From Thiohalocapsa sp. ML1 (GTDB lineage Bacteria > Pseudomonadota > Gammaproteobacteria > Chromatiales > Chromatiaceae), in NCBI RefSeq assembly GCF_001469165.1, contig NZ_JABX01000035.1, forward strand, positions 1 through 64,000: a stretch of DNA of 64,000 bases. Direction: 5' to 3'. Positions 58,182-64,000 of this stretch are shown here, piece after piece. Made by a program: the position numbers and the translations under genes. The notes beneath the pieces were generated by a model, which saw nothing but the letters and a program-made list of their open reading frames with translations, ran no database searches and was not told the DNA's origin. How positions within the stretch are numbered: the first letter of the stretch is position 1; each line of letters opens with the position of its first letter.

Positions 58182-58244
58182 ACGAAACACGCGAAAAGCG
58201 CGAAAAATGCTCGGCCGACGGCCGTCCTTTTTCGCGTGTTTCGT
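58182..58244 (+). terminator. Long inverted repeat downstream of the AAA/PD-(D/E)XK gene
   Basis: ACGAAACACGCGAAAA (58182-58197) and TTTTCGCGTGTTTCGT (58229-58244) are perfectly complementary over 16 bp, with an inner CGGCCGACGGCCG hairpin. It lies between convergent genes. Similar CGAAACACGCGAAAA hairpins are scattered in many bacterial genomes. Terminator function is likely in either direction. Confidence 0.65.
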
Positions 58245-58292
58245 GTTCTTCGTCGTTGATAAACGATTTGTGCACCTTGTTTTTGAATCCTC

Positions 58293-58335
58293 ACTTGGCC
58301 CTCGGCCCTTCGGCCCTCGGCCCTTTCAGCCAGCC
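58293..58335 (+). repeat. TCGGCCC heptamer remnant next to thiD
   Basis: GGCCCTCGGCCCTTCGGCCC followed by TCGGCCC is a single-arm copy of the heptamer family, ending at the thiD stop codon. Confidence 0.75.
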
Positions 58336-58337
58336 CC

Positions 58338-59150
58338 TCAGCCCCAGAACGCATGAAAGTGGTGCGTGGGGCCGTGGCCGTGGCCGACCTGGAGCCGGTC
58401 TGCCGCGGCGATGGCGCCGTCGATGTAGCGCTTGGCCTGCTCGGTGGCGAGTCGGATGTCACCGGTGACGGCGAGGCGGGCGGCGAGCGCCGAGGAGAGG
58501 GTGCAGCCGGTGCCGTGGGTGTTCTTGGTGGCGATGCGCACGGCCTCGAGCCAGTGCTCGCCGGCGGCGTCGGCGAGCAGGTCCGGGCTGGTGCCGCCGG
58601 GCAGGTGGCCGCCCTTGAGCAATACGGCGTCGCAGCCGAGCGCGCGCAGGGCGGCGGCCATGGCCGGCATGTCTCCCCGCGCGGTCGGCTCGGGCCGGTC
58701 GAGCAGCGCGGCGGCCTCCGGCAGGTTCGGTGTCAGCACCGTCGCGAGCGGCAGCAGGCGCTCGCGCAGCACGCGCACGGCGGCCTCGGCGAGGAGCCGG
58801 TCGCCGCCCTTGGCGATCATCACCGGGTCCAGCACGACGTTGGCCGGCCGATGGCGCTCCAGCGTAGCAGCGACGCTTGCGGCGATGTCGGCGCTGCCGA
58901 GCATGCCGATCTTGACGGCATCGACGCGGATGTCGGCGAAAACGGTGTCGATCTGCGCGGCGACGAAGTCCGGCGGCACGAGCTGTACGCCCGTCACGCC
59001 TTGGGTGTTCTGGGCCGTGAGCGCGGTGATGACGGCCATCGCATAACAGCCGTTGGCCGCGATGGCCTTGATGTCCGCTTGGATGCCGGCACCGCCGCTC
59101 GGGTCGGAGCCGGCGATACTGAGCACGTTCTTGATGCCGGGGTCGGTCAT
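58338..59150 (-). CDS. thiD: Hydroxymethylpyrimidine / phosphomethylpyrimidine kinase
   Basis: 270 residues. Phosphorylates HMP and HMP-P to HMP-PP for thiamine synthesis (ribokinase-like fold). Motifs: LSIAGSDPSGGAGIQADIKA at the N-terminus, TALTAQNTQGVTGVQ, VKIGMLGSADIA, NVVLDPVMIAKGGDRLL, VLTPNLPEAAALL, and the anion-hole NTHGTGCTLSSALAA. The start overlaps the end of thiE by 4 bp, so thiMED is one coupled operon. Confidence 0.95.
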   Translation of the reverse strand: MTDPGIKNVLSIAGSDPSGGAGIQADIKAIAANGCYAMAVITALTAQNTQGVTGVQLVPPDFVAAQIDTVFADIRVDAVKIGMLGSADIAASVAATLERHRPANVVLDPVMIAKGGDRLLAEAAVRVLRERLLPLATVLTPNLPEAAALLDRPEPTARGDMPAMAAALRALGCDAVLLKGGHLPGGTSPDLLADAAGEHWLEAVRIATKNTHGTGCTLSSALAARLAVTGDIRLATEQAKRYIDGAIAAADRLQVGHGHGPTHHFHAFWG

Positions 59151-59818
59151 GGCTGGGCTTCGGCGCGGTGTTGGCCGCGGTGGTGGAGGAACGCCTGGCG
59201 GAAGGCGCGGGCGGCGCTCTCGGGGTCCGGTGCCGCGCAGATGGCCGAGACGATGGCGAGCCCGTCGCAGCCCGCATCGAGCACGCCCGGCACCTGCGCG
59301 ACGCCGAGCCCGCCGATGGCGACGGCGGCCAGCCCGGTGGCGGCGCGCACGGCGGCGAGGCCGGCGAGGCCGAGCGGGGGCGCGTGGTCCGGCTTGGTGC
59401 CGGTCGCGAAGACCGGGCCGATGCCGACGTAGTCCACCGGCAGCGCCGATGCGGCTGCGGCGTGCGCGGCGCTCTGGATGGAGAGCCCGACGATGGCGCC
59501 TGGCCCGAGCACGCGGCGCGCCTCCAGCACGCTGTCGTCACCCTGGCCGACGTGTACGCCGTCGGCACCGATGGCGGCGGCGACGCGGATGCGGTCGTTG
59601 ACGATCAGCGGCACGCCAAGGGCGGCGAGCGCGGCCTTGAGCGCGCGGCCGACTGCGATCAGCTCCGCGTCCGGCGCGTGCTTGTCGCGCAACTGCACCA
59701 GCGTGGCACCGCCGGCGACGGCGGCGAGCGCGGTCTCGACGACGCCGCGCGCGGCGCAGAGCAGGGGATCGGTGATCAGATAGACCGACAGATCGGGGGC
59801 GCGGGGCGGGCGGTTCAT
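59147..59818 (-). CDS. thiE: Thiamine-phosphate synthase
   Basis: 223 residues. Joins HMP-PP and thiazole phosphate to thiamine phosphate (TIM barrel). Motifs: SVYLITDPLLCAARGV, AGGATLVQLRDKHAPDAELI, VPLIVNDRIRVAAAIGADGV, HVGQGDD, VGLSIQSAAHA, DYVGIGPVFATGTKPDH, and VAIGGLGVAQVPGVLDAGCD. Overlaps thiM upstream and thiD downstream by 4 bp each. Confidence 0.95.
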   Translation of the reverse strand: MNRPPRAPDLSVYLITDPLLCAARGVVETALAAVAGGATLVQLRDKHAPDAELIAVGRALKAALAALGVPLIVNDRIRVAAAIGADGVHVGQGDDSVLEARRVLGPGAIVGLSIQSAAHAAAASALPVDYVGIGPVFATGTKPDHAPPLGLAGLAAVRAATGLAAVAIGGLGVAQVPGVLDAGCDGLAIVSAICAAPDPESAARAFRQAFLHHRGQHRAEAQP

Positions 59819-60723
59819 GCGCTGGCCTCCGCGCCGTCGGCGAGCGATTCGGTAGCGAGTCTGGGCAGCGGCGCCGGCGCGATGCGGGCATCGGCATCGA
59901 GCTGGTCCGCGGTGAGGCTCGCCAGGGCGTCGATGAAGCAGAGCGCGAAGCTGCCCGGCCCGTCGGCGCCGCGGGCGGCGTGCTCGCCGGACAGCCCGTA
60001 GTAGGCGAGCGCGGCGACGGTGGCCTGGAAGGGATCATCGCTGCTCGCGAGGAAGGCCGCGCAGACGCCCGTCAGCGAGCAGCCGAGCGCGGTTACCTGC
60101 GGCATCAGCACGTGGCCGTTGGCGATGTGGGCGGCGCGAGCGCCGTCGGTGACGAAGTCCACCTCGCCGGTGACCGCGACGACGCAGTGGGCGCGCCGGG
60201 CGAGGCCGACGGCGGCAAGCTCGGCGGCGGCCACCGGGTCGGCGGCATCGACGCCCTTGCCCTGACCGGTGCCGGTGCCGGCGAGCGTCGGGTCCGCGAG
60301 GGCGGCGAGGGCGATGATCTCCGACGCGTTGCCGCGCACCAGGGTCGGGCGCAGGGCGAGCAGCTCCGTCGCGGCGGCCCGCCGCAACGCCGTGGCGCCG
60401 ACGGCCACCGGGTCCAGCACCCAGGGCTTGCCGGCCTCTCGCGCCGCGGCGGCGGCGACGCGCATGCCCGCGAGCCACGCCGGCGACAGGGTGCCGATGT
60501 TGATGGTGAGCGCATCGGCGATGCGCGCGAACTCGCCGCTTTCCTCCTCGGCGTGGACCATGGCGGGCGATGCACCGACGGCGAGCAGGATATTCGCCAT
60601 CGTACTCATTGCGACGTAGTTCGTGATGTTCTGCACCAGCGGCGTGGAGCTGCGCAGGCGGCGCAGCGCGGCGCCGGGCGGGTCGAGGGGGGCGGGCAGG
60701 GGCGTCAGGTCGGGGTGCGTCAT
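59815..60723 (-). CDS. thiM: Hydroxyethylthiazole kinase
   Basis: 302 residues, slightly long for the family (about 260-275) because of N- and C-terminal tails. Phosphorylates the thiazole alcohol (salvage). Motifs: TPLVQNITNYVAMSTMANIL, LLAVGASPAMVHAEEE, LTINIGTLSPAWLAGM, PWVLDPVAVGATALRR, VRGNASEIIALA, VVAVTGEVDFVTDG, and the GCSLTGVCAAFLA anion-hole motif. It is the first gene of thiMED, so the pathway here is salvage-oriented; thiC and thiG are not in the window. No THI-box riboswitch is evident in its leader. Confidence 0.93.
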   Translation of the reverse strand: MTHPDLTPLPAPLDPPGAALRRLRSSTPLVQNITNYVAMSTMANILLAVGASPAMVHAEEESGEFARIADALTINIGTLSPAWLAGMRVAAAAAREAGKPWVLDPVAVGATALRRAAATELLALRPTLVRGNASEIIALAALADPTLAGTGTGQGKGVDAADPVAAAELAAVGLARRAHCVVAVTGEVDFVTDGARAAHIANGHVLMPQVTALGCSLTGVCAAFLASSDDPFQATVAALAYYGLSGEHAARGADGPGSFALCFIDALASLTADQLDADARIAPAPLPRLATESLADGAEASA

Positions 60724-61155
60724 GCGTTGGTACTGCCGTGTCGGAGTCTAACGTGCCCGGCGCGACGCCGGGCAGCTTACGGTGCCTGCGTGCCGACGCA
60801 AGCGCTTCCACGCCGACAGGGTAACCGCTTGTGCAACCCTCGGCCTTGACCGAGTAAAATGCTCGGAAAGCCGCACTGCCGGGTGATGGCGGTCAAGGCC
60901 GCGCACCGATGCCGCTGTTAGAGTGTGCAACAGGCACGCTCGTTCGCCAGCGCTCGGACATCCACCGACGGGGCCGCGCGTCGCGGGGTGTCAGGGATAT
61001 TACAGAAGGTGGGTTGCTGCACTGCATCATAACGTCTTAATATGCCGGAATTCGGTAATAACCCCGACATAACCAAGTAAAAACGTGGGCATCGCCTCGC
61101 CGTTCGGAGCTCCCGGCACGACGGGGCCGATCCACGTCAACACCGCCGCCGTCTC
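60724..61155. other. Divergent regulatory region between thiM and rsxA
   Basis: The thiM leader contains a strong hairpin: GCCCGGCG and CGCCGGGC at about 60753-60775. I looked for the TPP-riboswitch core (CTGAGA and the GAACCTGAT stretch) on the minus strand and did not find it. AT-rich DNA near 61020-61080 precedes rsxA. No gene seen. Confidence 0.55.
61014..61043 (+). promoter_or_regulatory. Possible sigma-70 promoter for rsxABC
   Basis: TTGCTG (61014-61019) and TAATAT (61038-61043) are separated by 18 bp, in the only AT-rich segment upstream of rsxA. Each box matches four of six consensus positions. Prediction by eye only. Confidence 0.3.
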
Positions 61156-61737
61156 ATGACTGAATACGCGCTGATTCTCGTTGGCACCGTCCTGGTCAAC
61201 AACTTCGTTCTGGTGAAGTTCCTGGGCCTGTGCCCGTTCATGGGCGTGTCCAAAAAGCTCGAGACCGCCATCGGCATGGGGCTCGCCACCACCTTCGTGC
61301 TGACGCTGTCGTCGGTGACGTCCTGGATGGTCAACGAGTACATGCTGATGCCGCTCGGCATCGAGTATCTGCGCACCATTGCGTTCATTCTGGTCATCGC
61401 CGTGGTCGTGCAATTCACCGAGACCGTGATGCACAAGACCAGCCCGGTGCTCTACCAGGTGCTCGGGATCTTTTTGCCGCTGATCACCACTAATTGTGCC
61501 GTGCTCGGCGTGGCGTTGCTGAACCTGCAGGAGGCGCGGGGCTTCCTGGAGTCGACGCTGTACGGTTTTGGCGCGGCCGTCGGCTTCTCGCTGGTGCTGG
61601 TGCTGTTCGCGGCCATGCGCGAGCGCGTCGCCGTGGCCGACGTGCCGGAGCCCTTCCAGGGCAGCTCCATCGCGCTGGTAACGGCGGGGCTGATGTCGCT
61701 CGCCTTCATGGGGTTTGCCGGGCTGGTGTCCGTTTGA
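61156..61737 (+). CDS. rsxA: Rnf/Rsx electron transport complex subunit A
   Basis: 193 residues, standard length, six hydrophobic helices. Motifs: [60 protein letters not shown], and [20 protein letters not shown], which holds the conserved Cys of TTNCAVLG. RnfA and RnfE form the membrane core of the ion-translocating ferredoxin:NAD+ oxidoreductase (Rnf); in gammaproteobacteria the same complex (Rsx) keeps SoxR reduced. First gene of rsxABC. Confidence 0.95.
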   Translation: MTEYALILVGTVLVNNFVLVKFLGLCPFMGVSKKLETAIGMGLATTFVLTLSSVTSWMVNEYMLMPLGIEYLRTIAFILVIAVVVQFTETVMHKTSPVLYQVLGIFLPLITTNCAVLGVALLNLQEARGFLESTLYGFGAAVGFSLVLVLFAAMRERVAVADVPEPFQGSSIALVTAGLMSLAFMGFAGLVSV

Positions 61738-61846
61738 GTTAGCCGGCGCCGTTGAACGGCCGCGCGGCCGGCGGTGCTAAACAAACAACATATTCATCTG
61801 CGGTCTGCGCCATCGCCACTGGGGCCGCACCACGGGAGGACGGGTC

Positions 61847-62449
61847 ATGTTGACTGCCATTGCCGCCATCGCCCTGCTCGCCGCCGTTTTCGGGCTGCTG
61901 TTAGGGTATTCGGCGATCCGTTTTCACATCGACGGCGATCCGATTGCCGACCAGGTGGACGCGCTCCTGCCGCAGAGCCAGTGCGGCCAGTGCGGCTATC
62001 CGGGGTGCCGGCCGTATGCCGAGGCCGTCGCCGCGGGCGAAGCCGACATCAACCTCTGCGCGCCGGGCGGCGAGTCGACCATGCTGGCCATCGCGGACCT
62101 GCTCGGTCGTGAGCCCATCGAGCTGGGCGACATCGTCGAGAAGCCGAAATGCGTCGCCGTCATCGACGAGAAGGCCTGCATCGGCTGCACCAAGTGCCTG
62201 CAGGTCTGCCCCGTGGACGCCATCGTCGGCGCCGCCAAGCAGTTGCACGGGGTGATCGGCGCCGAGTGCACGGGCTGCGGGTTGTGCATGGAGCCCTGTC
62301 CGGTGGACTGCATCCAGTTGCAGCCGATCCCGCAGACCATCGGCACCTGGAAGTGGCCCTATCCGATGGTGCCGCGCGTCGCCTCCGGCAGGCCCGGCAG
62401 CGCCGCGAGCAACGACGACGCCGACGCTGAGCGCCGAGAAGCGGCCTAG
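61847..62449 (+). CDS. rsxB: Rnf/Rsx electron transport complex subunit B
   Basis: 200 residues. An N-terminal membrane anchor ([20 protein letters not shown]-like) is followed by the 4Fe-4S domain [20 protein letters not shown] with its fourth Cys in DINLCAPGG, then two ferredoxin-type clusters, [16 protein letters not shown] and [16 protein letters not shown]. RnfB passes electrons from ferredoxin into the complex. GGAGG at about 61834 gives a good ribosome-binding site. It lies 109 bp after rsxA. Confidence 0.95.
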   Translation: MLTAIAAIALLAAVFGLLLGYSAIRFHIDGDPIADQVDALLPQSQCGQCGYPGCRPYAEAVAAGEADINLCAPGGESTMLAIADLLGREPIELGDIVEKPKCVAVIDEKACIGCTKCLQVCPVDAIVGAAKQLHGVIGAECTGCGLCMEPCPVDCIQLQPIPQTIGTWKWPYPMVPRVASGRPGSAASNDDADAERREAA

Positions 62450-62517
62450 GCCTCTCGAGCACTCGCCGCGCCCGCCGACTCGGCCCTTTCCAAGCATCGC
62501 AGACCGACACCGAACCT

Positions 62518-64000
62518 ATGCTGTTCCCCGTCCTGAATCCCCAGCGCGAGCGTCTCCGGCACTTCCACGGCGGTGTTCACCTGCCGGACGAGAAGGCTTT
62601 GTCGAACGCCGCGCCGAGCGTCGCCGCGCCGCTGCCGGCGCAGTTGATCGTGCCCGTGCAGCAGCACATCGGTGCCCCGGCGGAGCCGCTGGTGGCGGTG
62701 GGTGACCACGTGCAGAAGGGCCAGCCGCTCGCCAAGGCGCAGGGCTACGTCAGCGCGCCGGTGCATGCGCCGAGCTCCGGCACCGTGGTTGCCATTGAGC
62801 TGCGCAAGCTGCCGCATCCATCCGGCTTGTGTGCGCCGTGCGTCGTCATCGACACCGACGGCGAGGACACCTGGGCCGAGCTGCCGCCGCCGCTGCCGGA
62901 CTTCGAGCAGCGCGACCCCGTCGAGCTGCGCGAGCGCATCCGCCAGAGCGGCATCGTCGGCATGGGCGGCGCGTCCTTCCCGTCCAGCGTCAAGCTGAAC
63001 CCGGGCCCGGACCAGCCCATCCACACGCTCGTGATCAACGGCGCCGAGTGCGAGCCCTACATCACCTGCGACGATCGCCTGATGCGCGAGCGCGCGGCGG
63101 ATATCGTCGACGGCATTCGCATCATGCTGCACATCCTCGGCACGGGCCGTTGCCTCGTCGGCATCGAGGACAACAAGCCCGAGGCCATCGCGGCCATGCG
63201 GGCGGCGGCGCAGCGCGATCCGGCCGGGCGCATCGAGGTCGTGCAGATCCCGACCCTGTACCCGAGCGGCGGCGAGAAGCAACTGATCAAGATCCTGACC
63301 GGCAAAGAGGTCCCGAGCCACGGCATCCCGGCGCAGATCGGCATGGTCTGCCAGAACGTCGGCACCGCCTGCGCCATCGCCGACGCGGTGCTGCGCGGGC
63401 AGCCGCTCATCGAGCGCTATGTCACCGTCACCGGCCGCGCCGTCGCCAAGCCGCAGAACTATCGCGTGCGCATCGGCACGCCGGCGGCGGTGCTGGTGGG
63501 GGCGAGCGGCGGTTTTGTCGGCGAGCTGGAAAAGCTCGTCGTCGGCGGGCCCATGATGGGCTTTCGCATCGACGACGACGCCGTGCCCATCACCAAGGCC
63601 GCGAACTGCATCCTGGCCCTGACGCCGGCCGAGAGCCCGGACCCCGGCGTGCCGCAGCCCTGCATCCGCTGCGGGCGCTGCGCCGAGGTGTGCCCCGCGA
63701 ACCTGCTGCCGCAGCAGTTGTATTGGCACGCCAGGGCCAAGGACCTCGACAAGGTGCAGGACTACAACCTGTTCGATTGCATCGAGTGCGGCTGCTGCGC
63801 CATCGTCTGCCCGTCGCACATCCCGCTGGTGCAGTATTACCGCTACGCGAAGACCGAGAGCTGGGCGCGGGAGCGCGAGAAGCGCGCCTCCGAGCACGCC
63901 CGCGAGCGCCACGCCGCGAAGGAGGCCCGCCTGGAGCGCATCGAGCGCGAGCGCAAGGCCAAGATGCGCCCGAAGCAGGCGGCCGTCGCCCCGGCGGCAG
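62518..64000 (+). CDS. rsxC: Rnf/Rsx electron transport complex subunit C (3' end outside window)
   Basis: The frame opens at ATG 62518 and runs to the last base (494 codons seen). RnfC binds NADH/FMN and Fe-S clusters. Motifs: RLRHFHGGVHLPDEKALSN (RnfC N-terminal barrel-sandwich), VQQHIGAPAEPLVAVGDHVQ, the flavin/NAD-binding GIVGMGGASFPSSVKL and INGAECEPYITCDD, PTLYPSGGEKQLIKILTGKE, and two [4Fe-4S] motifs, CIRCGRCAEVCPANLL and CIECGCCAIVCPSHIP. A Lys/Arg/Glu/Ala-rich helical tail begins near the window end; such tails are usual in gammaproteobacterial RsxC. It follows rsxB by 68 bp. Confidence 0.95.
   Translation, partial: MLFPVLNPQRERLRHFHGGVHLPDEKALSNAAPSVAAPLPAQLIVPVQQHIGAPAEPLVAVGDHVQKGQPLAKAQGYVSAPVHAPSSGTVVAIELRKLPHPSGLCAPCVVIDTDGEDTWAELPPPLPDFEQRDPVELRERIRQSGIVGMGGASFPSSVKLNPGPDQPIHTLVINGAECEPYITCDDRLMRERAADIVDGIRIMLHILGTGRCLVGIEDNKPEAIAAMRAAAQRDPAGRIEVVQIPTLYPSGGEKQLIKILTGKEVPSHGIPAQIGMVCQNVGTACAIADAVLRGQPLIERYVTVTGRAVAKPQNYRVRIGTPAAVLVGASGGFVGELEKLVVGGPMMGFRIDDDAVPITKAANCILALTPAESPDPGVPQPCIRCGRCAEVCPANLLPQQLYWHARAKDLDKVQDYNLFDCIECGCCAIVCPSHIPLVQYYRYAKTESWAREREKRASEHARERHAAKEARLERIERERKAKMRPKQAAVAPAA

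Noticed and set aside
60724-61013. TPP or cobalamin riboswitch upstream of thiM
   Set aside because: Searched by eye on both strands for the conserved cores and found neither.
62446-63912. 488-codon minus-strand frame at the window end
   Set aside because: It is antisense to rsxC, whose Fe-S motifs are unmistakable.

Overview
This 64 kb window is GC-rich DNA that looks like a gammaproteobacterial purple sulfur bacterium (Chromatiales, most likely Chromatiaceae). The best evidence is the dissimilatory APS reductase operon in the order aprM-aprB-aprA, with the Chromatiaceae-type membrane anchor AprM. Rnf/Rsx genes, sufS-sufU, thiMED, a ChpA-type chemosensory kinase and a large trehalose locus fit that assignment. 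The trehalose genes and a very acidic surface protein would suit a salt-exposed organism, but I cannot name a genus or species from the sequence.

Layout. 1-8.3 kb: 3' part of a giant tandem-repeat adhesin-like protein, translationally coupled to a CHAT-domain lipoprotein. 8.5-21.5 kb: DUF72 protein, then treZ and a malQ-treY fusion on the minus strand, a small secreted repeat protein, and a treS-maltokinase fusion on the plus strand. 21.5-30.8 kb: DUF423 protein, rsmE, chpC/chpA-like chemosensory genes, a secreted TIG plus seven-repeat protein and an unknown gene. 30.9-33.6 kb: polA. 33.7-38.2 kb: accessory region with a Uma2 nuclease, a Septu-like ATPase/HNH pair, a third TOPRIM-like gene and a ruined pentapeptide-repeat gene. 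38.2-41 kb: sufS-sufU and an unknown gene. 41.5-48.3 kb: aprMBA and a cluster of small conserved-looking genes including two SlyD-like FKBPs. 48.6-58 kb: a BON-MscS channel, a PutP-type symporter, a 1207-residue membrane protein and an AAA-ATPase-like/PD-(D/E)XK protein. 58.3-64 kb: thiMED (minus) divergent from rsxABC (plus, rsxC cut by the window end).

How the genes work together. The glycan block could make trehalose from alpha-glucan (TreY then TreZ, with MalQ remodelling the glucan) and interconvert trehalose and maltose (TreS). The maltokinase half of the TreS fusion appears to lack its metal-binding residues, so maltose-1-phosphate production is doubtful. AprMBA oxidises sulfite to APS. 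ThiMED is a thiamine salvage/synthesis operon. Rnf couples ferredoxin/NADH electron transfer to an ion gradient.

The most unusual signal runs through the whole window: short tandem repeats with a 7-bp unit (GGGCCGA, CTAGCAC, CTCCACT and GTTCGGG types). They sit in intergenic regions, directly in front of start codons, at the core of a roughly 190-bp dispersed element, and inside genes. In the defence-like locus at 34.3-37.1 kb two consecutive genes are each broken by exactly +14 bp, two extra heptamers. Removing them restores a continuous reading frame in both. The HNH gene also has an in-frame TGA. The three-gene layout (PtuA-like ATPase, PtuB-like HNH nuclease, TOPRIM-like protein) is the best candidate here for an undescribed system.
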